NCBI GenBank assembly: GCA_943787435.1
Contig: CALSMK010000023.1
Coordinates: forward strand, 1-38,720
Source of the DNA: an uncultured Flavobacteriales bacterium
Lineage (GTDB): Bacteria > Bacteroidota > Bacteroidia > Flavobacteriales_D > Sanyastnellaceae
Direction: 5' to 3'
Length of the DNA stretch: 38,720 bases
The translations under genes and the position numbers were made by a program. Shown in pieces: positions 29,701 through 36,518 of this stretch; position 1 is the stretch's first letter; every line of letters starts with the position of its first letter. The notes beneath the pieces were generated by a model. The model was not told the origin of the DNA and did not search any database. It worked only from the letters and a program-made list of their open reading frames with translations.

Positions 29701-32275
29701 TTGTGACACGGAAGTGACCATCACCTATAGCTATACCGATGGCGCTCCAACATACCTGTGTGGTACGAGCGGTTACGAATTCATCCGTACTTGGACGGCG
29801 ACGGCCAAAGACGATTGTGGAAACACCTCAAGTGAGAGCTGTGACCAAGTGATCGTGGTTGAAGACAACATCGCACCTGTGGCCAGCATCGAATGCCCCG
29901 CTGACCAGACGGTATCCTTGGATGCCAACTGTGAAGCTGACTTGAGCACGGACGCTCTGGGAATGGCCACCGGTTCAGGCACAGACAACTGCGATTTGAA
30001 TGTGACCATTGAAATCAGCTACACGGATGGTGCTCCATCATACACCTGCACGGGTGACGATGATCAGCTCGACGGTTCTTACACCTTCGTGCGTACGTTC
30101 ACGTCCCTCGCTACAGATGATTGTGGAAACACCCACAGTGTGACGTGTGACCAGAACATCACGGTGAATGACAACACTGCACCCATGCAGGACTTCCCAT
30201 TCCTGCCAACGGACACGGTTTACCTTGACCTGGATTGCAATGCTGACCTCACGCCTAGCGTATTGCCCATCACAACGGCAATGGACAACTGCGACAGCGA
30301 TGTGGCCATTGAGGTGACCTACGAGGATGACCCAGCCAACTTCGACGACATCTTTGGTGCAACGAATGTGGACATCGATACGGTGGCCATCCACACCACG
30401 GGTGAGCTTGCCGGAATGAGCACTTACCGCATCTACGCGGTGCTTCCTCAGGAGGGTGACTTCTTGAGCTCCATCAGTGGAGAAGGCGCATTCAGCACCC
30501 AGATCCGAACCAGCACAAGTTTCTTCCAGCATGAGTTTGGCTCACATACTGAGGCAGGTCAGAATGGGATCTTGGTTGCAGCTTATCCGGAGTTGGCCTA
30601 CGACAGCTACATCACCATCGGACTGGATAGCATTGCGGACGAAAACGCTGGAGAAGTCGGAACTGCTGCGGTTCAAACTCCGAGTGACCTCTGGTATTCT
30701 CGTTTCGAAGAAGGAGAGGACGTGTTGATCAGCAGCCTCTTTGGAGGAGCTTATTATGCGCTCAACGGAGCCACCAACGGATATGCTGACGAAGACGGAA
30801 AAGTCTTGGTTGCTCAGGTTACCACAGACGGTGTGCTGAACGGTCAGATTTTCGCTCAAATCTTCCCACAGGGAGATGGCAGCCAGCAGCAGCTCCGCAC
30901 GATCACATTCGGCGACGGCTGTGCCGGAGACGACGACAACATCGAGGGTAGCTATGTCTTCCCACGTGTTTGGACTTCAACGGTGACCGACGACTGTGGC
31001 AACCAAGATGTGGTCAACACTTACCAGTACGTGGTGGTGCTCGATACCATCGCTCCTCAGTTCACCAATACGTGTGACATTGAGAACGGAGAGACTGTTG
31101 AGTACACCTGCGGTGACGACAACGGAAACGGAGTCAACGACATCTTGGACTTCACCGAAACCCCTGCCGCTTGTGCTCCGAGTTACATCGAGAACTGCGA
31201 CAGTGAGGTGGCCTTGACGATGACATCCGACACCATGGGATATGTCCCAACGGGAGACATCGCCAACTACTGTATGCCAAGCAACGTTGAAGCCATTGCA
31301 AATGGTGAGACTTGTGACGACCGCGATCCAGAAGCGATTCGCTTGTTCAACTTCTCAGGAGGTGAGTCTTACACCCTCGTTGACGGTGGAAGCAGCTTGA
31401 TTGAGATCATGCAGGACAGCTCCATGCACATTGTGATGGAGGTTGAGAATGCAGCGGGCGATGCCGGCTTCATCTTCGACGCCATCTATGAAGGTGGACA
31501 TGACTGGAACGAGTGGCTCGCCCTCCCAGGCATGCACAACTACAAGAAGGACTGTGCTGAGATCTTCCCAGGCATCGAAATCTGGACCGAGTGGATCTAC
31601 TACATCATGGACGGTGGTACCATGAGTGGTACTGGTCGCTATGCTGGATCTGAGTTCTCATTGGCTCACCAGCCATTGAATGCCTACTACGGCATGCAAG
31701 TGGGTGAGGGTGCCAACAACAAGAACGAGAACTACGGTGCAAGCGCTTGGTTCTTCTGGACTGGTGAGTACATCCTTGATGGAGCCAGCCAAGGCACGAT
31801 GGCCTCCAGTGGAGACATCTTTATGGACCTTGACTGCTGCCTCGGTTGGCAGATCGACTACGACTACACCGTCGTGGACGATTGCAACAACAGCAACGGA
31901 TTCAGCTACACCGATCTTGGATTGGGTGAGTTCGGCAACAGCGCGAACAGCACTGTCAGCGGTGGCCACTCTCCAGTGGACATCACAGCCGGTACAACGA
32001 GCCTGAAGGATCCAATCCGCATCACTGGACTTTCACCTAACCCAACCAGTGACATCTCTACCCTTGGGTTTGTGGTCTCCAACAACATGCGCTTGCGCAT
32101 TGACCTCTACACCATGGGTGGTGGTTACGTGGGTGAGTTGTTCGATGGAAACGCCACTGAAGACGTTCAGTACATGCTCGACATTGACGCCAGTTCAATG
32201 GCCAGCGGCATGTACCAGATCCGGATGTCAAGCAACGATTACGTGCTTGTCAAGAAGCTGCTCGTGAGCGAGTAA
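23600..32275 (+). CDS. Giant multidomain surface/secreted protein with T9SS type A sorting domain (main part)
   Basis: Open frame of 2,891 codons. Its true reading starts only near 23735, because the first ~45 codons are the upstream domain read out of frame, and it has no signal peptide of its own. Joined to the 22990 fragment it gives about 3,094 aa. Order in joined numbering: Cys/Asp-rich CNY and calcium-loop repeats (~240-750); an E-set/carbohydrate-binding-like domain (~797-915); a FAS1-like domain with LFMPTDGAWETAGYNLEAL (~920-1040); an aromatic Gly-rich domain (~1077-1291); eleven of twelve HYR-like repeats (~1320-2440); a second copy of the N-terminal domain (~2450-2645); the twelfth HYR-like unit; a second copy of the aromatic domain (~2754-2971); and a T9SS type A sorting domain (~3007-3094; LSPNPTSD, LDIDASSMASGMYQIRM, VKKLLVSE). 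Secretion through the T9SS to the cell surface or medium, with a role in adhesion, is inferred. Confidence 0.9.
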   Translation: MSSAVRCTSRRSSMETDRLNSETPSILEQVHRFWVVLTLLPATMTAAATEDDSSCTYPADSCDGATNVDCDCSCINDADADGICSEDDLCEDLTACNYDDAGNEACAYLDECGICGGGGIADGACDCDGNVLDECGVCGGSGIADGECDCDGNVLDALGVCGGDCAADSDGDAICDDADNCTDTSACNYNDAGNEACAYLDECGVCGGSGIPDGECDCDGNVNDICGLCGGSSTDVDGDGLGEPCDDNCTDTNACNYADAANEACEYETCSGCGLTDACNYNAEATIVDNSSCLYPEDLYTLPCSGVALDCDGACVNDSDGDDVCDECEIPGCTEEAACNYSSAATDEDGSCQYPIDLYGIDYVDCDGECLSDADGDGVCNEDETESCTDAAACNYDDNPFADSDNTLCVYPIDTYGVDNVDCDGVCLNDVDGDGVCDEDEIPGCTDEGANNYSSAATDDDGSCTGCTNSIADNYYAGADIDDGTCVISGCTEAEACNYFEPANNNDGSCDYPIDLYGASNVDCDGVCLNDSDGDGTCDEDEDLDEVLDIINDASGANLDSTISIIEDLVLTGGGGSSNFADAFDGLGIGFVPGIGGQMTGMVATLDVSCSGVEDVTSVRISGPWWGWDPNGGPEATEVSEGIWQVVFDPAPGADMEYKWVINGEYEDLLDFGADLLYDDGYDDYLNGACAPLTDYFSYANRQWVMGSGDINDTWGQCTACTQVANCGTLFMPTDGAWETAGYNLEALSQEVIGDLLAGHVFLGFCDEMQNGDQVTNWYGEIFQFNDDGAGNRNIQSLISGDVYSVEDGAYSFDSGSKVYTLGDVIALASADPCLGCTELEMTGSIADYSVECESELDAAMAASDVAAFACSELELDAVYSTKLQFDGRNQIQNGGGTSQTWNVLSAGDDANFNNGTDALLQFYDIDGDMGQAVYFVEDVAAGGVTMTQYENGTALLEGSVVDMDDANRGLDIHFYFDNRTAGNAWGGGFKNDYGCAVNTDDWTMYVLNDDMSYATGRGDWQFGTLLRFNHQPSSQYFGYQLGDGANNHNCDANGFSGWFSWSGAIAGEPAFGQAGDIISTLDPTVGYATDCQDGEFAEFHYVAFDELCNIAQLNIQTVDRDDATAPTYVSGGADITLDCGISDQWLLDNLAADEIVLFSDNCDDSEYGCAAGFDPNTSGFADGNTVYVCVELVGETTASYTASSCRILNRTWVATDCFGNQSYHVQVITIEDTTLPEVSVTAPADITLNVNGLCYVDLDPSNTGEGSPSYSDNCDLADTGMDYSDEVVDSVSTGCYSIIRTWTVAATDSCGNANATSDTQRIDIQDQIAPSFLYNQVDTIECDLWVAGACDYDYLNSIGLATASDNCELDYVDVACTPLSSACTDDYIIDYTAYDKCGNSTSIQQIVVTADRTAPEFTFAPADLTLECSDASLTGDVDGYAVPVYTPGDGLHAEAMDNCDAEITVTYADVILTTACAQEYLIRRTYSVYDCDENLGQHVQEITIDDSTAPEFTSFPADVVDVECDAVPAVASIGSLGVSDNCDGAPSTSYDGEVRTDGDCPDSYTLERTWTSVDCAGNSHTQTQTITVLDTQAPEMSMSCPAEFEHPNECFLGGADGDESSEASIQMSTDINGEPTWTVSDNCDADVEVSYTYTDVIVETDGEFRITRSFTVTATDNCGNATTQECDQLITFTDLAGPLMSDDPAELYPASIACSDMGDPYDVTFMPVSATDGCVSNLTYEVVDAYLTSGSCPGTWVRHWVAYDESGNVSAQEAIQYIPTFDIVAPEVSLEAPGSDGGDGGPTTTTVYLDDNCYVDLSPEAIGYGSLEYSDDCDPNPNTDLSYVDGPQDFACSGNVGTYTFTRTWTAVVTDLCGNSSSATGDQVITVIDNSAPELTLDCPNGANLVNTCFSSVDTSLASLGEVEWIATDNCDDDLDVSYTYSDEIEFDCSMVGVDANPEGSYNFVRTFTVTATDCNGNSTTEVCTQTINTFDISAPTIALTCPDTATVQLDETCSTDVDPSITGNAVAIGTDDCDTEVTITYSYTDGAPTYLCGTSGYEFIRTWTATAKDDCGNTSSESCDQVIVVEDNIAPVASIECPADQTVSLDANCEADLSTDALGMATGSGTDNCDLNVTIEISYTDGAPSYTCTGDDDQLDGSYTFVRTFTSLATDDCGNTHSVTCDQNITVNDNTAPMQDFPFLPTDTVYLDLDCNADLTPSVLPITTAMDNCDSDVAIEVTYEDDPANFDDIFGATNVDIDTVAIHTTGELAGMSTYRIYAVLPQEGDFLSSISGEGAFSTQIRTSTSFFQHEFGSHTEAGQNGILVAAYPELAYDSYITIGLDSIADENAGEVGTAAVQTPSDLWYSRFEEGEDVLISSLFGGAYYALNGATNGYADEDGKVLVAQVTTDGVLNGQIFAQIFPQGDGSQQQLRTITFGDGCAGDDDNIEGSYVFPRVWTSTVTDDCGNQDVVNTYQYVVVLDTIAPQFTNTCDIENGETVEYTCGDDNGNGVNDILDFTETPAACAPSYIENCDSEVALTMTSDTMGYVPTGDIANYCMPSNVEAIANGETCDDRDPEAIRLFNFSGGESYTLVDGGSSLIEIMQDSSMHIVMEVENAAGDAGFIFDAIYEGGHDWNEWLALPGMHNYKKDCAEIFPGIEIWTEWIYYIMDGGTMSGTGRYAGSEFSLAHQPLNAYYGMQVGEGANNKNENYGASAWFFWTGEYILDGASQGTMASSGDIFMDLDCCLGWQIDYDYTVVDDCNNSNGFSYTDLGLGEFGNSANSTVSGGHSPVDITAGTTSLKDPIRITGLSPNPTSDISTLGFVVSNNMRLRIDLYTMGGGYVGELFDGNATEDVQYMLDIDASSMASGMYQIRMSSNDYVLVKKLLVSE
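23701..25240 (+). repeat. Cys/Asp-rich repeat array: GCTDxxACNY, DECGVCGG and calcium-loop units
   Basis: Protein-level degenerate repeats cover this stretch. Units of the type (G)CTDxxACNYxxxATxDDGSC occur about nine times. DECGxCGGxGIxDGxCDCDGN units occur about three times between 23928 and 24275. Thrombospondin-3-like acidic loops such as NDSDGDDVCDECE, SDADGDGVCNEDE and NDVDGDGVCDEDE occur about seven times. Their Asp spacing suggests calcium binding, and the paired Cys suggest disulfides outside the cell. Confidence 0.85.
26950..31075 (+). repeat. Array of about twelve HYR-like (Ig-fold) repeats, interrupted once
   Basis: Units of about 90 residues share the pattern DNCD...(Y)...RTWTATDxCGNxxxxxQxIxVxDxxAPE. 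I count twelve endings of the form D-x-x-AP or its variants; the last unit (30945-31075) is separated from the others by the duplicated N-terminal-type domain at 30340-30925. HYR-like domains are extracellular Ig-like modules used in adhesion. Nucleotide identity between units is low, so the array is old or under diversifying drift. Confidence 0.8.
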
Positions 32276-32299
32276 TGCTTCACCAAAACCTGTTCATTG

Positions 32300-32333
32300 G
32301 AAGGCCACCCCTCGGGGTGGCCTTCTTGTTTTT
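32300..32333 (+). terminator. Rho-independent terminator of the giant gene
   Basis: Perfect 12-bp stem GAAGGCCACCCC / GGGGTGGCCTTC with a tight TC loop, followed by TTGTTTTT, 24 bp after the stop codon at 32275. Confidence 0.93.
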
Positions 32334-32340
32334 ATGGGAT

Positions 32341-32490
32341 TGACGAAGGTCATTCTAGAACATGACCGATGTGGGTTTCGGTGCGCTTAAGTGCCTTCAT
32401 ATTCGTGATGTCTGTCAGGGGCAAGGGAAGCACAAGGCTTCTTCATCGGTCCCCTTCACATCAGCAAGCATGGTTTTGGTTTCTATCCTA
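32341..32490 (+). other. Intergenic stretch with several hairpins; possible small RNA
   Basis: No gene is seen between the giant-gene terminator and xseA. The stretch has GGTCAT/ATGACC (32348-32353 and 32362-32367), ACCGA/TCGGT (32365-32369 and 32378-32382), GAAGC/GCTTC (32427-32431 and 32437-32441), the last bracketed by GGGG/CCCC, and ends at a terminator-like hairpin. It may be a small RNA or just the xseA leader. I could not match it to SRP RNA, tmRNA or any riboswitch. Confidence 0.3.
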
Positions 32491-32525
32491 GGGAGGTGTT
32501 CGCAACGGCGTTCACCTCCCCACTT
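32491..32525 (+). terminator. Terminator-like hairpin just upstream of xseA
   Basis: GGGAGGTG (32491-32498) pairs perfectly with CACCTCCC (32513-32520) around a 14-base loop, and TTTTT follows within three bases. It lies 20 bp before the xseA start at 32546, so it would either end an upstream small transcript or act within the xseA leader. Confidence 0.55.
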
Positions 32526-32545
32526 TTTGGGGTAAGTTGCCGGCC

Positions 32546-33985
32546 ATGACCAGCCCCTCACAATTGACGTCAAATGGAGCCTCAGGCGAGGAAAGAAAGG
32601 TGTTCCCCTTGAGTGGGATCACCCGCTCTGTTGGCAAAATGTTGGACGAGCGAACGGGCGGCAAACTGTTTTGGGTCCGGGCCGAAATCAGCCAGTGTAG
32701 TTTTTCGGGGAAACACGCTTATCTGGACCTGGTGGAAGAACAGGATGGTTCGAGACTGGCCCAAGTTCGAGGCACCATTTGGGGCAGTCGATTGAATCAA
32801 ATTCGCGAAGCTTTGGGTGCGGAGTTCAAGGAGGTGCTTCAGCCAGGCCGTGAAATCGTATTCAGCGCTTACATGGCCTTTCACGCTGTCTATGGTTTCT
32901 CATTGAACATTCAAGGCATCGATCTCGATGCTTTGCTCGGGGAGATGGAGCGAAGGCGCAAAGAGACTTTGGCTGCATTGACCCGAGAAGGTGCGATCGG
33001 GAGAAACGCGAAGCTGACCTTGGCGAAGGTGCCTCAGAAGCTCGTGTTAATTGGCTCCAGCGGAACAGCAGGGCACACAGACTTCATGACCCACCTGCGT
33101 CGCAACGCTTGGGGGTATCAAGTGGACTTGGGGTGCATCGATGTTGCTGTTCAAGGGGCGACGGCCATTCCTTCTTTGGTCGCAGCCTTGCACCAAGCCG
33201 GCAGGGCAGCATTGCGCACTCCTGTCGATGCGGTCGTGCTGGTGAGGGGAGGTGGAGCCAAGCTCGATTTGGACATCTTCAATGACCTCACTTTGTGCCG
33301 CGCATTGGCTGCCATGGCCGTGCCGGTCATCACGGGAATTGGTCACGAAACCGATCAGAGTTTGGCAGACGTCGTGTCCCACACGTCGTGCAAAACGCCA
33401 ACTGCTGTGGCTGATTTCTTTTTGGACCGAATGGCGGAGTTTGAATCTTCGGTGGGTCGGGAAGGAAGAGCGATTGCGGCAGAGAGCAGGGCACAGTTGT
33501 CGGAAGAGTCAGGTTGGGTTCAGGGTTGTCAAGCACTGTTGTCTGAGCGCCCCCTGTCACACATTCGAAGGCAGAGGGCTGAGCTTCACAACGGAGCCAA
33601 TGCCGTGGTTCGTAGAACCCGATCTGCATTGGGAGATCGCAAGGCGAAATTGATGTCCATCCAGACGGCCATGGCCGTAGGGTCAAACCAGTTGCCTGCT
33701 TCATGGAAGCAAGTCCTTGGAGAGCTTGAAATGGGGATTCAGAGAGAAGCTTCTCGTCAGTTGCTCCAGCAAGAGGAGCGAATCAAGCACATGAAAAGCA
33801 CCTTGGCCTTGTTGGGACCTGGCGCAACCCTGAAGCGGGGTTTTTCCATCACGCGCAAGAACGACAAGGCGGTTCGAGATGTGCATGAGTTGGAGACAGG
33901 TGACGTGATTGAAACCCAGCTTGAATCCGGTACTTTCACTTCAGAAGTCCGTGAGATTTCTTTGAAGAAGAAAGGAGACACTTGA
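32546..33985 (+). CDS. xseA: Exodeoxyribonuclease VII large subunit
   Basis: Catalytic subunit of exonuclease VII, which degrades single-stranded DNA to oligonucleotides. The N-terminal OB-fold (about 15-125, with WVRAEISQCSFSGKHAYLDL) is followed by the catalytic domain with KLVLIGSSGTAGHTDFM, VVLVRGGGAKLDLDIFND and the strongly conserved PVITGIGHETDQSLADVV and TPTAVADFF. A long coiled-coil-like region follows and the C-terminus contains GATLKRGFSI. The ATG at 32546 gives 479 aa; a TTG three codons earlier is less likely. xseB begins 10 bp after the stop, so both subunits come from one operon. Confidence 0.95.
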   Translation: MTSPSQLTSNGASGEERKVFPLSGITRSVGKMLDERTGGKLFWVRAEISQCSFSGKHAYLDLVEEQDGSRLAQVRGTIWGSRLNQIREALGAEFKEVLQPGREIVFSAYMAFHAVYGFSLNIQGIDLDALLGEMERRRKETLAALTREGAIGRNAKLTLAKVPQKLVLIGSSGTAGHTDFMTHLRRNAWGYQVDLGCIDVAVQGATAIPSLVAALHQAGRAALRTPVDAVVLVRGGGAKLDLDIFNDLTLCRALAAMAVPVITGIGHETDQSLADVVSHTSCKTPTAVADFFLDRMAEFESSVGREGRAIAAESRAQLSEESGWVQGCQALLSERPLSHIRRQRAELHNGANAVVRRTRSALGDRKAKLMSIQTAMAVGSNQLPASWKQVLGELEMGIQREASRQLLQQEERIKHMKSTLALLGPGATLKRGFSITRKNDKAVRDVHELETGDVIETQLESGTFTSEVREISLKKKGDT

Positions 33986-33995
33986 AAACAAACCC

Positions 33996-34199
33996 ATGGA
34001 GAATCCGAAAGATTACGCGGCGGCATTTGAAGAGTTGAAGGGAATCTTGGCTGCCCTTCAACAAGATGAGATTGGAGTAGATGCGTTGGCTGAAAAAGTC
34101 AAACGGGCTGCCCACTTGATTTCATACTGCGGAGAACGCCTTCGAAGCACTGAAAATGAAGTGCAGAAGGTCTTGGATGAACTTGGTGAGGAGGACTGA
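33996..34199 (+). CDS. xseB: Exodeoxyribonuclease VII small subunit
   Basis: 67-aa helical partner of XseA. The pattern DYAAAFEELKGILAALQQDEIGVDALAEKVKRA, a pair of helices, and the closing acidic tail match the XseB family, whose members are normally 60-80 aa. It follows xseA by 10 bp, giving the expected two-subunit operon. Confidence 0.93.
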   Translation: MENPKDYAAAFEELKGILAALQQDEIGVDALAEKVKRAAHLISYCGERLRSTENEVQKVLDELGEED

Positions 34200-34295
34200 G
34201 TTTAACCCTTGGAGATTCACCGGGAACAAAGTTCCACTGCACTATTGTCCTTCACGAGAAAAGTGCGGCATCGTTGGTGATTATATTCAAGTAGC

Positions 34296-36476
34296 ATGTT
34301 TCATTGGAGTAAGATTTGGTTGGTCATTGGGGCATTTGTGTTGTCCGAAAATGGTCGGGCTCAAGACATTCAGCCGACGGTGTATGCGTCCAGCCAAGCC
34401 TCGCGCCAAGTGGCGGTGGAGAGCACAGTAGCTCGCCAATGGAACGAGGCCCTTCTCGAAGCCATTCGAGGCGATTTCGCCAGGCCAACGGTACACGCTC
34501 GAAACCTCTTCCATTGCTCGGTGGCCTTCTTCGACGCCTTTGCGGCATACGATCAGCTGGATACAACCTTGTTTTTGGGTCGAGAATGGCAGGGGTACAA
34601 CTGTCCTTTGGATACAGCCCTTTTGTCAGTTCCACAAGGGGACTTGGCCATCCAGAATGCCCAAGAGATGGCCATGAGCCACGCCGCTTATCGATTGTTG
34701 ACCCATCGTTTCGCCGACAGCCCGAGTGCAGCAGAATCCCTTGACTTGTTCGAAGAGTTGATGGCGGACTTGGGCTATGACGTGACCAATGTGAGCACGG
34801 ATTACGCACAGGGAGCTGCTGAATTGGGCAATTACATTGGAGATCAGTTGATTGCTTTCGGCTTGCAAGACGGTTCGAATGAAGCCAATGACTATGCGAA
34901 TCAAGTCTATTCGGCCTCCAATGCCGATTTGGAGTTGGCAGGTTCGGGCAACGATGATTTGACGAATCCGAATGCCTGGCAACCGCTTTCCATTCCGGTT
35001 TTCATTGACCAGTCGGGAAATGTGTTGAGTGAAACCCCTGACTTTTTAGGGGCAGAGTGGGGTCAAGTCAAGCCTTTTTCCTTGGCCGATTCCGTGAAAG
35101 AAATGAAGGTCCGGGATGGTCAAGAGTGGCCATTGTATTTGGATTGTGGCACACCTCCCTTGTTCGGAGAGGGAGAAGCGGTGGGTGAGATTGCCGATGG
35201 TTATGCCTGGGGGTTCGCCTTGGTTGGGCTTTGGAGTGAGCACTTGGACCCGGCGGACGGGGTGATGATTGACATTGATCCTGGACATTTGGGTAACCTG
35301 GGAATCACCGGGCCAGAGTCGTTTGAGTCCATGGACACGTTCTACAACTGGACCGAAGGGGGAGATTTCTCTACTGGCCATGCCAGCAATCCTCAAACAG
35401 GCTTGCCATACGAGGCCAATCAGGTGTTGAGAGGTGACTACACGCGTGTTTTGGCCGAGTTCTGGGCCGATGGCCCAGAAAGTGAGACGCCCCCGGGACA
35501 CTGGTTTGTTCTGCTCAATGGAGCCATGGATCACCCTGATTTCACGACCAAGTGGAAAGGAGCAGGAGAGGAGTTGGATGCGCTCAGGTATACAGTCCGT
35601 GCATACTTGACCCTGGGTGGGGCCATGCACGACGCAGCGATTGCGGCCTGGGCCCACAAGGGTTTTTACGACTACATCCGTCCGGTTTCGGCATTGCGCT
35701 ACATGGCCAGCTTGGGTCAACGTTCGGATTCCACTCTGGACTCTTACCATCCAGGGGGAGTGCCCTTGGTTGCTGGTCGCATTGAGGTGATTGAGTCAGG
35801 AGATCCATTGGCTGCAGGAGGACACGAAGGCGACATCAAAATCAAAGCGTGGTTGGGCCCAGATGCCATCATCAATCCGGCATGGGATGAAGCTGGTGTG
35901 GGCTGGATGCTTTGTGAAGAATGGTGGCCTTATCAGAGGCCGAGTTTTGTGACCCCACCATTCGCTGGTTATGTCAGTGGACACAGTACATTCTCCCGGG
36001 CCGCAGCAGAAATTTTAACCTCCATTACGGGAGACGCTTATTTCCCAGGTGGAATGGGGGTTTTTTCCGTCACGCAGAATCAATTTCTGGTCTTTGAAGA
36101 CGGTCCATCCGAATCGCTTGATTTGCAATGGGCGACCTACCGAGATGCGTCTGACCAATGCAGTCTTTCCCGGATTTGGGGTGGGATACATCCACCCGCA
36201 GATGACTTTCCTGGCAGGCAATTGGGATTGGAACTGGCCAGCATGGCTTTGATTCGGGCCGAGCGTCAGTTTGGCGTTTCGGATTGGGTATCATGGACCT
36301 GTACACTCGACTTGGACTCGGACGGTGTGATTGGAGCCACGGACCTCTTGATGTCTTTGGCGGACTTTGGAGAATCTGGTGTTGGATTGGAAGGAGACGT
36401 GAACAGCGACGGGGTCGTGGGGGTCAATGACATTCTGGATTTGCTGTCCATGTTCGGTGAAACTTGCACGGATTGA
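34296..36476 (+). CDS. Exported vanadium-dependent haloperoxidase-like protein with dockerin-like C-terminus
   Basis: 726-aa protein with a signal peptide (MFHWSKIWLVIGAFVLSENGRAQ). The large middle part is an all-helical PAP2/vanadium-haloperoxidase domain. Vanadate-site residues are in place: K455 and R462 in KGFYDYIRPV, S561-G562-H563 in YVSGHSTFS, and R626 with H632 in SRIWGGIHPPADD. Spacings K-x6-R and R-x5-H equal those of the fungal chloroperoxidase (K353/R360, R490/H496). It may therefore oxidise halides with H2O2 outside the cytoplasm, although phosphatases share the site. Two EF-hand/dockerin-like loops close the protein (DLDSDGVIGATD at 672-683 and DVNSDGVVGVND near 704-715), each followed by a Leu-rich helix. 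No T9SS type A domain is seen. It follows xseB by 96 bp and precedes the next exported gene by 42 bp. Confidence 0.9.
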   Translation: MFHWSKIWLVIGAFVLSENGRAQDIQPTVYASSQASRQVAVESTVARQWNEALLEAIRGDFARPTVHARNLFHCSVAFFDAFAAYDQLDTTLFLGREWQGYNCPLDTALLSVPQGDLAIQNAQEMAMSHAAYRLLTHRFADSPSAAESLDLFEELMADLGYDVTNVSTDYAQGAAELGNYIGDQLIAFGLQDGSNEANDYANQVYSASNADLELAGSGNDDLTNPNAWQPLSIPVFIDQSGNVLSETPDFLGAEWGQVKPFSLADSVKEMKVRDGQEWPLYLDCGTPPLFGEGEAVGEIADGYAWGFALVGLWSEHLDPADGVMIDIDPGHLGNLGITGPESFESMDTFYNWTEGGDFSTGHASNPQTGLPYEANQVLRGDYTRVLAEFWADGPESETPPGHWFVLLNGAMDHPDFTTKWKGAGEELDALRYTVRAYLTLGGAMHDAAIAAWAHKGFYDYIRPVSALRYMASLGQRSDSTLDSYHPGGVPLVAGRIEVIESGDPLAAGGHEGDIKIKAWLGPDAIINPAWDEAGVGWMLCEEWWPYQRPSFVTPPFAGYVSGHSTFSRAAAEILTSITGDAYFPGGMGVFSVTQNQFLVFEDGPSESLDLQWATYRDASDQCSLSRIWGGIHPPADDFPGRQLGLELASMALIRAERQFGVSDWVSWTCTLDLDSDGVIGATDLLMSLADFGESGVGLEGDVNSDGVVGVNDILDLLSMFGETCTD

Positions 36477-36518
36477 GTTGGAGTGCTGTTGATTAGGGTC
36501 TTTGGCCTAATTTTCGAC

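Noticed and set aside
32341-32525. 4.5S/SRP RNA or tmRNA
   Set aside because: The conserved SRP GGAAG-type loop and tmRNA tRNA-like ends were not found.
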